DNA of 64,000 nucleotides from Streptomyces pseudovenezuelae (lineage in GTDB: Bacteria > Actinomycetota > Actinomycetes > Streptomycetales > Streptomycetaceae), in NCBI RefSeq assembly GCF_029892565.1, contig NZ_JARXVH010000011.1:124001-188000 (forward strand). The letters are read 5' to 3'. Both the position numbers and the translations under genes were made by a program. Within the stretch, counting starts at the first letter, position 1, and the number at the start of each line of letters is the position of its first letter. Under the pieces are notes generated by a model. That model was not told the DNA's origin, ran no database searches, and saw nothing but the letters and a program-made list of their open reading frames with translations. Of the stretch, positions 42,708-50,884 are shown one piece after another.

Positions 42708-42947
42708 TCAGTCCGCGTCCTCGCAGTGGTTGCCCACCGCCGGGTTGAGCAGACCGATGATGTCGATCGAGTTGCCGCACACGTTCAGGTCCAGGTCCAC
42801 GGGCACCTGTACGACGTTTCCGGAGAGGACGCCCGGGCTGTCGGTGGCGACTCCCGAAGGGTCCGGGTCCGCGCTCGCCGTACCGGCACACAGCATCAAC
42901 GCCGCACCCGCCAGACCGACCGCTGCTGCCGTCAGACGCTTCCTCTT
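42708..42947 (-). pseudogene. Chaplin (short type) lacking a start codon because of the IS insertion
   Basis: The minus strand encodes 'KRKRLTAAAVGLAGAALMLCAGTASADP' (a Sec signal peptide) followed by 'GVLSGNVVQVPVDLDLNVCGNSIDIIGLLNPAVGNHCEDAD'. This is one chaplin domain with both Cys residues, as in the short chaplins ChpE-H that self-assemble into amyloid on aerial hyphae. The codon that should be the start reads GTC (42948-42950), with no ATG or GTG in a usable position before the signal-peptide core. The hairpin end of the TnpB element begins 5 bp further upstream. The only internal ATG (in 'LMLCAG') would cut off half the signal peptide. The promoter is presumably on the far side of the element, so the gene is probably silent unless read through. 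Confidence 0.82.
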
Positions 42948-42955
42948 GACTTCTT

Positions 42956-42975
42956 CCCCCTCCTGAAGGAGGGGG
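42956..42975. repeat. Right-end hairpin of the IS200/IS605 element
   Basis: CCCCCTCCTGAAGGAGGGGG: 8-bp stem with a TGAA loop, just past the tnpB stop. In this family the 3' part of tnpB plus this end is transcribed as the guide (omega/re) RNA, and the sequence beyond the hairpin acts as the guide. Confidence 0.8.
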
Positions 42976-42979
42976 ATTC

Positions 42980-44173
42980 CTACGGCTCGCGCTGTAGGGG
43001 TTCCTGCTTCGACGCCGGCTGCCCGCCAGGAGTGCTCCCGTGAGGTCTTACACCGGCTCCACAGGCCGAGACGGCCAGCCCGGCCGCCTTGATGTTGCGT
43101 GCCGCGTTGATGTCGCGGTCGTGCACGACACCACAGGTGTCGCACGTCCACGCGCGGACATTCAGCGCCAGCTTCGCCGCGACCGTGCCGCAGTTCCCGC
43201 ACAGCTTGCTGCTGGGGAAGAAGCGGTCGACCACGACGAGTTCACGCCCATACCAAGCGCACTTGTACTCCAGCATCGACCGCAGGTGCCTCCACGACGC
43301 ATCCGAGATGGCGCGCGCCAGTGTGTGGTTGTTCAGCAGGTTGCGGACGGTGAGGTCCTCGATCACGACCGTTTGGTTCTCACGGACGAGCCGGGTCGAC
43401 AGCTTGTGCAGGTGGTCGCGGCGCCGGTCGGCGATCCGCGCATGCACGCGGGCAACCCGCTCGCGGGCCTTCTGCCGGTTCGCCGAGCCCTTGGCCTTCC
43501 GCGACAGTTCACGCTGCGCCCTGGCCAGCCTGGCGCGGTCACGCCGCTCGTGCCGGGGGTTGGTGACCTTCTCACCGGTGGACAGCGTCACCAGGGAGGT
43601 GATCCCGGCGTCCAGGCCGACGGCCGCTGTGGTGGCGGTGGCCGGGGCGATGGTGTCCTGGCACAGCAGGGACACAAACCAGCGTCCCGCACTGTCGCGG
43701 GAGACGGTCGCCGTGGTCGGCTCCTGGCCCTGGGGCAGTGGACGCGACCAGCGGATGTCCAGCGCACCGGCCATCCTGGCCAGCGTCAGCCGTCCCTCGC
43801 GCCACGTGAAGGCGGAGCGGGTGTACTCGGCCGACGCGCGGGATTTCTTGCGGGACTTGTAGCGCGGGTACTGCGCGCGCTGGGCGAAGAAGTTCCCGAA
43901 CGCCGTCTGCAGATGGCGCAGCGCCTGCTGCAGCGGAACCGAGGACACCTCCGTCAGGAAGGCCAGCTCCCCGGTCTTCTTCCACTGCGTCAGAGCGGCC
44001 GACGACTGCACGTAGGACAGACGGCGCTGCTCGCCGTACCAAGCCCGCGTGCGTTCCTCCAGCGCCTTGTTGTAGACGAGACGCACGCAGCCGAACGTGC
44101 GCGACAACTCCGCCGCCTGCTCGCCTGTGGGGTAAAAGCGGTACTTGAACGCCCGCTTGACCTGCCGCGCCAT
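42980..44173 (-). CDS. tnpB: TnpB RNA-guided endonuclease (OrfB of IS605/IS1341)
   Basis: A 397-residue TnpB, full length. The N-terminal 'AFKYRFYPTGEQAAELSRTFGCVRLVYNKALEERTRAWYGE' is the helix-turn-helix/wedge part. RuvC-like catalytic residues are Asp in 'VGLDAGITSLVTLS' (~190), Glu in 'VVIEDLTVRNLLNNH' (~275) and Asp in 'CGVVHDRDINAARNIKAAG' (~355). The zinc ribbon 'CGNCGTVAAKLALNVRAWTCDTCG' (CxxC...CxxC, ~323-346) is intact. Family members are guide-RNA nucleases that cut DNA at a guide-matching site next to a short target-adjacent motif, and are the ancestors of Cas12. The start is ATG 44173. Confidence 0.93.
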   Translation of the reverse strand: MARQVKRAFKYRFYPTGEQAAELSRTFGCVRLVYNKALEERTRAWYGEQRRLSYVQSSAALTQWKKTGELAFLTEVSSVPLQQALRHLQTAFGNFFAQRAQYPRYKSRKKSRASAEYTRSAFTWREGRLTLARMAGALDIRWSRPLPQGQEPTTATVSRDSAGRWFVSLLCQDTIAPATATTAAVGLDAGITSLVTLSTGEKVTNPRHERRDRARLARAQRELSRKAKGSANRQKARERVARVHARIADRRRDHLHKLSTRLVRENQTVVIEDLTVRNLLNNHTLARAISDASWRHLRSMLEYKCAWYGRELVVVDRFFPSSKLCGNCGTVAAKLALNVRAWTCDTCGVVHDRDINAARNIKAAGLAVSACGAGVRPHGSTPGGQPASKQEPLQREP

Positions 44174-44289
44174 GCCTCACACCTTATCGGATTCCGTGTG
44201 ATCGACAGTTGTCGGCCGGTGGATGGCGCACGCCGGTCCGCCCGGGCGGACCGGCTTTCCTGCCCTGCTTCGCAGGAGCTTCGTTTCCT

Positions 44290-44309
44290 CCCCCGGCTGA
44301 AGCCGGGGG
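44290..44309. repeat. Left-end hairpin of the IS200/IS605 element
   Basis: CCCCCGGCTGAAGCCGGGGG: 8-bp stem with a TGAA loop, 117 bp upstream of the tnpB start codon. It is near-identical in layout to the right-end hairpin. The flanking DNA beyond it (from about 44317) no longer resembles either end. Confidence 0.78.
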
Positions 44310-44411
44310 TATCCACAAAGGAGAGCCCCGATGAAGAACTCCTGTCACTCGGAGGGGCATGTCCCTCCACGCTGCCGGTGCTTCGGGGGACCCCGACACT
44401 CTTCGGCGTCC

Positions 44412-44434
44412 GAACGGGTGGCGACCGCCCGTTC
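44412..44434. terminator. Hairpin terminator after the CoA-ligase gene
   Basis: GAACGGG (44412-44418) pairs with CCCGTTC (44428-44434), and the inner bases extend the stem to about 10 bp around a CGA loop. It starts 6 bp after the stop of the CoA-ligase gene on the minus strand. Confidence 0.7.
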
Positions 44435-44440
44435 AGGCCC

Positions 44441-45961
44441 TCAGACCGGCAGCGACCGCGGCCCCGGGTCGGAGGCCTCGCGGTCCCAGGTGGTGGCGGT
44501 GACCCCGCGCTCCCGAAGGACCGCCTTGCGGACCTTGCCGGTAGCGGTGAGCGGCAGCTCCAGGACGGCGTCGATGTACCGGGGCACCGCGAAGGCGGGC
44601 AGCTCGCCGGCGCAATGCCGTGCAAGGTCCCGGGGGTCCAGCAAGTGGCCGGGCCCGGGGACGACCGCGACCATCACCTCGTCCTCGGCCAGCTCAGAGG
44701 GCACCGGGAAGGCCGCCGCGTCGGCGACCGCCGGGTGCGAGCGGACGGCCGACTCCACCTCCTGCGAGGAGACGTTCTCGCCGCGCCGACGGATGACGTC
44801 CTTGATCCGGTCGACGAAACGGAACCATCCGTCGGGCTCGCGGATCACCCGGTCACCTGTCCGCCGCCACGCATCGGGGGCCGGCCGGGGCTCCCCCAAG
44901 TAGCCGGTGGAGAAGGCGAGTTCGCGAGTGCTACGGACCACCAGCTCGCCGGGGAACCCGTCCGGGACCGGGTGAAGGCCGTCGTCGACCACGCGCGCGG
45001 CGAAGCCTTCGCGCACGGTGCCGAGGTAACCGGGCCGCTGGTCCTCGGGCGTCGACCCGATGACGAGGTTCGTCTCCGTGGAGCCGAAGCCGTCGACGAG
45101 AGTCACCCCGAACCGGTCACGGAAGGGCTCCCACGCGGTGCCGGGGGTGGCCGGGGAGAGCCCGCGCCAGGCCCGGTGCGCGCGGTCGGCGGGGCTCGGG
45201 GGCTGGGCGACCAGCATGGGCACCATCGCGCCCAGCAAGTAGACGACCGTGGCACCGGCCTCGGCCACCCGCTCCCAGTGACGCGCGGCGGAGAACCGCT
45301 CGCCGATCACGCAGCTCGCCCCCACGGCCATGGCGTGCGCCAGGGTGTTGAGGGCGTTGGTGTGGAAGAGCGGCAGGCAGGTGTACAGCACGTCGTCGGA
45401 GGTGAGGCGGAGCGAGTCCGCGACGTTGCGCCCCCACCAGACGGTCTGGGCGTGCGGGCAGCGCACGCCTCGCGCCGTTCCCGTGGTGCCCGAGGTGAAC
45501 AGGACGAAGGCGGTGTCGTCCGGGCGTACTTGGGCCGCCGGCCGGGCGTGGCTCACGCCCGGCGCCGGGACGTCGTCCCCGCCGACGACCCACAACTCTC
45601 CCTGGAATCCAGCCGCCACGACCCGTTCAACCACCTCCTCTTCCGCCAGCAGGAATTGCGGTTCCGCCCCCCGCAGCACCTCCCGGAGCCCGGCGCCCCG
45701 CAGACCGGTGTTGAGCGGGACCAGCACCGCCCCCAGCCAGGCACACCCGAGGATGAGGTCGACGACCTCGATCCGGTTGTCGGCCATGACGGCGACGCGG
45801 TCGCCCGGTCGGCAGCCCCGCCCGGCGAGCGCTCCGGCCATCGTGGCAGCGGCCGTACGGGTCTCCGCGTACGTCCGTGTCACCTTCCCCACCCGCAGGA
45901 AGGTCCGTTCGCCGAACTCTCCGGCCGCCGCGTCGAGGAGGCCGGGGATGGTGTCGATCAC
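44441..45961 (-). CDS. AMP-dependent acyl-CoA synthetase/ligase
   Basis: A 506-residue ANL-family enzyme. The P-loop is 'TAFVLFTSGTTGTARGVRCPH' (~157), the aromatic/adenine motif is 'LVDGFGSTETNLVIG' (~285), the ribose Asp is in 'AWRRTGDRVIREPDGWFRFVDRIKDVIRRRGENVSSQEVE', and the catalytic Lys is in 'ELPLTATGKVRKAVL'. Closest in layout to CaiC/fatty-acid CoA ligases that activate carboxylic acids through acyl-AMP. The P-loop Lys is replaced ('TGTARG' for 'TGxPKG'), which may slow catalysis. GTG 45961 overlaps the CaiB-family stop by 4 nt, so the two genes are coupled: ligase and CoA-transferase may act on the same acid. Confidence 0.9.
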   Translation of the reverse strand: MIDTIPGLLDAAAGEFGERTFLRVGKVTRTYAETRTAAATMAGALAGRGCRPGDRVAVMADNRIEVVDLILGCAWLGAVLVPLNTGLRGAGLREVLRGAEPQFLLAEEEVVERVVAAGFQGELWVVGGDDVPAPGVSHARPAAQVRPDDTAFVLFTSGTTGTARGVRCPHAQTVWWGRNVADSLRLTSDDVLYTCLPLFHTNALNTLAHAMAVGASCVIGERFSAARHWERVAEAGATVVYLLGAMVPMLVAQPPSPADRAHRAWRGLSPATPGTAWEPFRDRFGVTLVDGFGSTETNLVIGSTPEDQRPGYLGTVREGFAARVVDDGLHPVPDGFPGELVVRSTRELAFSTGYLGEPRPAPDAWRRTGDRVIREPDGWFRFVDRIKDVIRRRGENVSSQEVESAVRSHPAVADAAAFPVPSELAEDEVMVAVVPGPGHLLDPRDLARHCAGELPAFAVPRYIDAVLELPLTATGKVRKAVLRERGVTATTWDREASDPGPRSLPV

Positions 45962-47295
45962 CGCAGGACTCCGGCCTCCCGGAGCCGCTGGATGCGCTCC
46001 GTCGAGAACCCCGCCACCTCGCTCAGTACGGCGTCGGTGTCGGCGCCGAGCATGGGCGCGGCCTCGCGGATCCCGCCGGGCGTGCGGGTGAGGCGGATCG
46101 GGACGCCCTCGTGGAGGAAGGCTCCCGCGACGGGGTGCTCCTTGCGCACGTAGAAGCTGCGGGCCCTCAACTGCGGGTCGTGCTCGACGAGTTCGCGTCC
46201 GTCCTGCACGGCTCCGGCCGGAACGCCGTGTGCCTGGAAGGACTCGGCGGCCGCGTCGGCGGGCAGCGTGCGGGTCCACTCCCCAAGCACGGCATCGACC
46301 AGGTGCGTCGCATGTCTGCGCGTCTCGGCCGTACGGGTCCGTTCGTCGGTGGCGAGTTCGGGGCGGCCGATCACCTCGCACAGCGCCGCCCACTCGGTGT
46401 CGTCGCGCACGCTGATGGCCAGCCAGCGGTCGGCGCCGAGGCAGCGGTAGACGCCCTGCGGGCTCCAGCTCGGGTGGGTGTTGCCGCTCGGCTTCACTGC
46501 GGGTCCGCCGAGGAGGCTGGTGCCCATGTGGGCGGCGATCGCCTCCAGTTGGGAGAGGTCGACGTGCTGCCCGCGTCCGGTGACGGCACGGTGTTCCAGC
46601 ACGGCTACCGTGGCGAGGGCGGCCTGGAGGCCCGCGACGATGTCGCCGTGTCCGTAGATCACCCCGACCACGTCGTCCGGTCCCCAGCCGGTCAGTCCGG
46701 TCAGGCCCGCGCTGGCCGAGACCGTGTCGGCGTACGACACCCAGCCGTTGCGCGGTCCGGTGTGCCCCATGCCCGACATGCTGACGTACACGAGGTCCGG
46801 GTTGATCCGGGACAACTCCTCATAGCCCAGGCCGAGTTTCCTCGTGACCGTGGAGCTGAAGTTCTCCACGAGGACGTCGGAGTGGGCGATGAGTTCGCGG
46901 AGGACGGCGACGCTTTCGTCGGTTCGGGTGTCGAGGGCGATGCTGCGTTTGTTGCGGTTGACCTCGTTGAAGTAGCCGTTGGTGTTCGGGTCCGTGTGGG
47001 GGCCGCGGGAGAGGTGCATGAAGGGGGCGAAGCGGGTGGGGTCGGGGCGCCCGGACGACTCGACCTTGATCACGTCGGCGCCGTGGTCGGCGAGGATCTT
47101 GGTGCAGTACGGGCCGGCGAGGACCCAGGTGAGGTCCAGGACGCGGATGCCTTGGAGGGCGGGAGCTGTGGGGGCCTGCCCGACCGGGGCGGTGCGTGCG
47201 GGGGCTGGTGTGCTGGTCGCGGCGGAAGACCTCGGAGAGCGTTCGCGGACCACATCCTGGTCCGCGCCCGGAGCGGGTACGTCCAGTTCCTGCAC
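45958..47295 (-). CDS. CaiB/BaiF CoA-transferase family protein
   Basis: A 445-residue frame whose residues ~48-445 form a complete class III CoA-transferase: 'LQGIRVLDLTWVLAGPYCTKILADHGADVIKVES', 'GYFNEVNRNKRSIALDTRTDESVAVLRELIAHSDVLVENFSSTVTRKLGLGYEEL' and 'LVYVSMSGMGHTGP...YADTVSASAGLTGLTGW' are diagnostic. The catalytic Asp is expected near 'GHGDIVAGLQAALATVAVL'. The first ~47 residues are an odd Pro/Ala-rich linker with no homology. That linker lies right after a fragment of a second CaiB domain in another frame, so the gene may have been the back half of a two-domain transferase. It may still be translated from GTG 47295 or a later start. Couples to the CoA ligase downstream. Confidence 0.85.
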   Translation of the reverse strand: MQELDVPAPGADQDVVRERSPRSSAATSTPAPARTAPVGQAPTAPALQGIRVLDLTWVLAGPYCTKILADHGADVIKVESSGRPDPTRFAPFMHLSRGPHTDPNTNGYFNEVNRNKRSIALDTRTDESVAVLRELIAHSDVLVENFSSTVTRKLGLGYEELSRINPDLVYVSMSGMGHTGPRNGWVSYADTVSASAGLTGLTGWGPDDVVGVIYGHGDIVAGLQAALATVAVLEHRAVTGRGQHVDLSQLEAIAAHMGTSLLGGPAVKPSGNTHPSWSPQGVYRCLGADRWLAISVRDDTEWAALCEVIGRPELATDERTRTAETRRHATHLVDAVLGEWTRTLPADAAAESFQAHGVPAGAVQDGRELVEHDPQLRARSFYVRKEHPVAGAFLHEGVPIRLTRTPGGIREAAPMLGADTDAVLSEVAGFSTERIQRLREAGVLR

Positions 47296-47675
47296 CCGGG
47301 CCGGTGCGCCGGGCGCGGAGGCCGAGCAGGGCGGCGATGGCCGCGTTGACGCCGGCGAGCTGCTCGGCCTGGTGCTCCGGGAGTCGCAGCGGCGGGCCGT
47401 CGGGGTCGCCGACCTGCGCGAGCATGCCGCCCAGCGCGGCGATCACGAGGTCGGTGCCCTGCCAGTCGGTACGGGGGCCGAGCAGCCCGAGGGGGGTGAC
47501 GCGGACGTGTACGAGGTCGTCGAGCCCTGCCACGATCGCCTCGGCGCCGCTCGGGCTCCCGTCGAGCAGCACGTCGGCGGTGGTGAGGAGAGCGCGCAAC
47601 TCCTCGGGCGAGGCGGGGACGACCGACCGCTTCCCGGCGGGCCAGTTCGTCGAGCGTGCCCGGTGTCTCACTCAT
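47296..47675 (-). pseudogene. Chimeric remnant: start of a RavA-partner gene joined to a CaiB first-domain fragment
   Basis: ATG 47675, with AAGGGGGACAGGG upstream, starts 'MSETPGTLDELARREAVG'. This is well placed to be the next gene of the RavA/MoxR operon (a VWA-domain ViaA/CoxE-like partner would be expected there), but homology is lost after about 15 codons. A different frame then encodes 'SPEELRALLTTADVLLDGSPSGAEAIVAGLDDLVHVRVTPLG', 'WQGTDLVIAALGGMLAQVGDPDGPPLRLPEHQAEQLAGVNAAIAALLGLRAR', an N-terminal-domain segment of a CaiB/BaiF transferase lacking its own start. A deletion appears to have joined the two loci. The assignment of the lost partner gene is by operon position only. Confidence 0.7.
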
Positions 47676-47707
47676 GGCCCTGTCCCCCTTGTCCCTTCCC
47701 TCAGTGT

Positions 47708-48902
47708 TCAGAGCTGCGCCTGCACCATGCTCGCGTCCATACCGAGTGCCTCGGTGAGGACACGGGCGCGCACGGCTCGCTGACGGCCGGTGACGCGGTC
47801 GATGGCGGCGGTGGAGCGGCCGGCGGTCGCCGCCTCCTCGCGGAGTTTCTCCAGTCGCTTGCCCGCCGTCGCGAGCTGGTTGTGGGCCTTCTTGATGACC
47901 CACTCGCTCAGCGCCTCCCGGGACTGCCCGGCCATGGCGTCGAGCTGGGCCTCCAACTCCTCGATGGTGTCGGCCAGTTCGAGTGCCTCCTTGGCGTCGG
48001 GGTTGACCAGGTGCAGCACCTCGCGCTCGACCGTCGGACGTTGGGCCGGGGAGTCCCACAGCACGTGGGTCAGCACCGACAGGTCGGTCTCGGCGACCGC
48101 GGGGCGGCCGTCGAGGTACGCGGACGCCTGGAGCAGGCCCACCGACTGCCGCCAGCGGCGGTCGGAGGCGATGAGTTCCCTGCGGCGCAGGGCGGCTCGT
48201 AGCGTGCACACCGCGTCCACGATCGCGTCGGGGACGTCCACGGCGGGGACGGCTTCGGTCACGGCGTGCCGCAACGCGGCCAGTTCGACGGTGGTCCGGG
48301 TCGGTGCCGCCGGGCGGCTGACGGCGGAGCGGACCAGCGCGGCGAAGTTCGAGGGGTCGGCGAGGTATCCGACCTCGATCCGCACCAGCAGGCGGTCGTA
48401 GATCGCGGCCGTGTCCTCGCCGCTGGGCAGTTCGTTGCTCGCCGTGATGGCCCCGATCAGCGGGCAGCGGATGGGTTCGCCGCCGCTCTCGGGGTGGTAG
48501 ATCCGCTCGTTGAGGTAGCCCAGGGTCTCGTTCAGGGCCGCCGTGGAGCACTTGAAGATCTCGTCGATGAACGCGATGTGCGCGGTCGTGGCGGTCGTAG
48601 ACCTGACGGTACTCACCTCGGGCCAGCGCGGCGACGTCGATGGGGCCGAACATCCGCGTCGGCGCGGTGAACTTCGACAGGAGGATCTCCCAGTACGCCG
48701 CCCCCTCGACCCGGCCCGTGAGTTCTCGGGCCAACTCGGACTTCGCCGTGCCGGGTGGGCCGAGCACCAGGGAGTGCTGCCCGGCCAGCAGCGTCACGAT
48801 CAGCGTGCGCACTGCGTCGGCCCGCTCGTAGAAACGGTCCGCCAGCTCGCCGCTGATCGCCCGTAACCTCTCGGCCGTGTCCTGCGAGTCCGATGCCCCC
48901 AT
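47708..48902 (-). pseudogene. RavA/MoxR-family AAA ATPase, frameshifted
   Basis: From ATG 48902 ('MGASDSQDTAERLRAISGELADRFYERADAVRTLIVTLLAGQHSLVLGPPGTAKSEL', Walker A 'GPPGTAKS') the frame is good to 'TAPTRMFGPIDVAALARGEYRQVYD'. It then breaks near 48600: 'TTAHIAFIDEIFKCSTAALNETLGYLNERIYHP' (Walker B 'AFIDEI') continues in another frame to the stop at 47708. The two halves overlap without missing residues, so a small indel is enough to explain it. Without correction the product would lose Walker B and sensor motifs. MoxR/RavA ATPases act as chaperones with a VWA protein. The C-terminal helices (~255-385) are the RavA-type lid. Confidence 0.85.
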
Positions 48903-49073
48903 AGCCAACTCCCAGACCGTGACGTCGTGTCGGGCCGACGAGACAGCCCATTGCCCGAGCAAGATAGCGCGGAGACCGGGTACACCTCCCGCCCCCCGTA
49001 TCCCGCGTGCGTCCCAGCGATGGTCCGTCCCCACAGGTCACAGGCGTGGGACCGTCCCGGCGTCCCAACCGGG

Positions 49074-49090
49074 GGCCGGAGGATCCGGCC
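49074..49090. other. Hairpin-forming sequence in the leader of the lysozyme gene
   Basis: GGCCGGA (49074-49080) and TCCGGCC (49084-49090) form a perfect 7-bp stem with GGA loop, 67 bp upstream of the GH25 gene start. It may be a 5'-leader structure. I compared it with c-di-AMP (ydaO) riboswitches, which often precede Streptomyces cell-wall hydrolase genes, and did not see their conserved core. Confidence 0.35.
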
Positions 49091-49157
49091 TTCGGGGCAG
49101 CCGCGCCAGCATGAGCCTGCCGGGTCTTCCGGCGACTCATCAGAGGGGGAACACCAG

Positions 49158-50852
49158 ATGGGACAAAGGACGCTTCTGCGGGGTCTGACCCTCGCCGTGG
49201 CAGTGGTCCTGCCCCTGTACGGGCCCACGGTGGTGCAGGCTGCGCAGTCCGCAGCCACCGCCGCGGTCGCCGTCTGCGGGCATACGAGCGCACAGCCCAC
49301 GCTGCAGCAGGGATCGACGGGGGACGCGGCGGTCGAGGCGCAGTGTCAGCTCAATCTGGCGACGAAGCCGAGCAAGTACACGCCGATCGCGGCGGACGGC
49401 TCGTTCGGGCCGGCGTCGGCGGCGCGCGTCAAGGACTTCCAGAGGTGTGCCGGGCTGGGCGTGGACGGTGTGCTCGGCCCGCAGACCTGGGCGGCGCTCA
49501 ACACCTGGGCCGCACAGCCGCACACCTGCGCCACCCAGGGCACGTCGAGCACCGCGCAGACGACCGTGTGCGGCCACACCGACACGCGGCCGACGCTGCA
49601 ACAGGGTGCGAAGGGCACCGAGGTCGAGGAGCTCCAGTGCCGGCTGAACCTGGCCATGGAGCCGTTCCACTACGCGCCGCTGACGATCGACGGCGACTTC
49701 GGGGGCGGGACCCAGTCCCGCGTCATCGAGCTCCAGCACTGCGCCAACCTCAGTGCCGACGGCGTCGTGGGCCCCAACACCTGGGCGAAGTTGGTGGACT
49801 GGTCCAGCCGTAACACGTACTGCACGCCACCGCGCCCCGCCGGCTACCCGATCGACGGCCTCGACACCGCCAAGTACCAGCACCCCGGTGGCGCGCCGAT
49901 CGACTGGAAGGCCGTGAAGGCCTCGGGCGTCGAGTTCGCGACGGTCAAGGCCACCCGGGGCCTGAACGTCACCGACGAATACCTCGCCACCGACCTCGCC
50001 GCGGCCAGGTCCGCGGGGCTGGCCGTCGCGCCGTACCACTTCTACACGGGCACGGCGGCCGACACGGGTCCCGCGCAGGCCGACCGGTTCATCGCCGCGG
50101 TGCGGGCCACCGGCTACACCGGGCAGCGCGCGGGCGACCTGCCGCCGATCTTCGACCTGGAACGCATGGACGACGGCAGTGGGCGCTGCCCCACCTACGG
50201 CACGGTGACCGACGCCAAGGCCTGGCTCGACAAGGTGGAGACGGCCTTCGGCCGCACGCCGATCATCTACACCCAGAAGTCCTTCCTGGACGACTGCATG
50301 GGTTCGACCACCGCGTTCGCCCGGTATCCGCTGCAACTCGCGGACTACCGCCAGTCGATCACCTCGCCGCCGGTGCCGAACGGCTCGACGACCTGGGCGA
50401 TGTGGCAGTACACCGACGCCGCGCTCTTCCCGGGCATCCACGCTCCTGCGACCGGGGACGTGTTCAACGGCACCCAGGCCGACCTGGACCGGCTGGCCAA
50501 CCGCACCTCCGGTCTCACCGCTCCGGCGCCCGCCTCGGCCACCAACGCGACTGCCGCCGCGACGAGTTGCTACGGCGGAGCAGTCACGGTCCGCTACGGG
50601 GACGTACTCGACTTCGGCCCTTACTGGACCACCAGCCGTTGCATCGACATCAACATGCGCGTCATCAGCGGCACCGCGGACTACCTGAACGTCTGCGTGA
50701 AGTTCGCGAAGACCGGCACCTGCAACCGCTGGACGAAGGTCGGCCGGAGCTGGACGACCATCGCCACCGACGTCCTGGACGGCACCAAGTTCACGGTGCC
50801 CAACGGCGTGCCCCTGGAGGGCGACGACGCCGTCGTGCAGATCGCCTTCTGA
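49158..50852 (+). CDS. Secreted GH25 lysozyme with two peptidoglycan-binding repeats and a C-terminal Cys-containing module
   Basis: A 564-residue exported protein. The signal peptide is residues 1-28 ('MGQRTLLRGLTLAVAVVLPLYGPTVVQA'). Two PG-binding repeats (~40-120 and ~140-215) share 'CGHT...PTLQQG..G..VE..QC.LNLA..P..Y.P...DG.FG...' and 'DGV.GP.TWA.L..W'. The GH25 muramidase domain (~230-450) has catalytic Asp in 'IDGLDTAKYQHPGGAPIDW', 'ATKATRG'-type 'FATVKATRG' and the Asp/Glu pair in 'LPPIFDLERM'. The C-terminal ~95 residues ('SCYGGAVTVRYG...VVQIAF', four Cys) are shared with the next gene. It cleaves the beta-1,4 MurNAc-GlcNAc link. ATG 49158 follows AGGGGGAA. Confidence 0.92.
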   Translation: MGQRTLLRGLTLAVAVVLPLYGPTVVQAAQSAATAAVAVCGHTSAQPTLQQGSTGDAAVEAQCQLNLATKPSKYTPIAADGSFGPASAARVKDFQRCAGLGVDGVLGPQTWAALNTWAAQPHTCATQGTSSTAQTTVCGHTDTRPTLQQGAKGTEVEELQCRLNLAMEPFHYAPLTIDGDFGGGTQSRVIELQHCANLSADGVVGPNTWAKLVDWSSRNTYCTPPRPAGYPIDGLDTAKYQHPGGAPIDWKAVKASGVEFATVKATRGLNVTDEYLATDLAAARSAGLAVAPYHFYTGTAADTGPAQADRFIAAVRATGYTGQRAGDLPPIFDLERMDDGSGRCPTYGTVTDAKAWLDKVETAFGRTPIIYTQKSFLDDCMGSTTAFARYPLQLADYRQSITSPPVPNGSTTWAMWQYTDAALFPGIHAPATGDVFNGTQADLDRLANRTSGLTAPAPASATNATAAATSCYGGAVTVRYGDVLDFGPYWTTSRCIDINMRVISGTADYLNVCVKFAKTGTCNRWTKVGRSWTTIATDVLDGTKFTVPNGVPLEGDDAVVQIAF

Positions 50853-50884
50853 CCGCCCCGCCCCCTCAACGAACGGAGACCACC

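Larger units (their letters stand above)
42951..44316 (-). mobile_element. IS200/IS605-family element encoding only TnpB (IS1341 type)
   Basis: Boundaries are approximate. The tnpB gene is flanked by two very similar imperfectly terminal hairpins in the same orientation: 42956-42975 (CCCCCTCC-TGAA-GGAGGGGG) and 44290-44309 (CCCCCGGC-TGAA-GCCGGGGG), each preceded by a TTC-rich stretch and followed by 'ATTCC' or 'TATCC'. Such subterminal hairpins, without inverted repeats or target duplications, are the ends recognised by the single-strand transposase TnpA of this family. No tnpA is present, so movement would need TnpA in trans. The right end abuts the chaplin gene at its first codon. Confidence 0.85.

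Noticed and set aside
44331..44440. Short plus-strand frame starting ATGAAGAAC after AAAGGAG, just beyond the IS left end
   Set aside because: It begins like a small gene with a good ribosome site, but the translation quickly loses any recognisable pattern and runs antisense into the CoA-ligase gene; it may be part of the old chaplin-side flank.
48903..49157. Possible c-di-AMP (ydaO) riboswitch before the GH25 lysozyme gene
   Set aside because: Streptomyces wall-hydrolase genes often carry one and a stem exists at 49074-49090, but I could not find the conserved core sequences of the ydaO aptamer, so no riboswitch is claimed.
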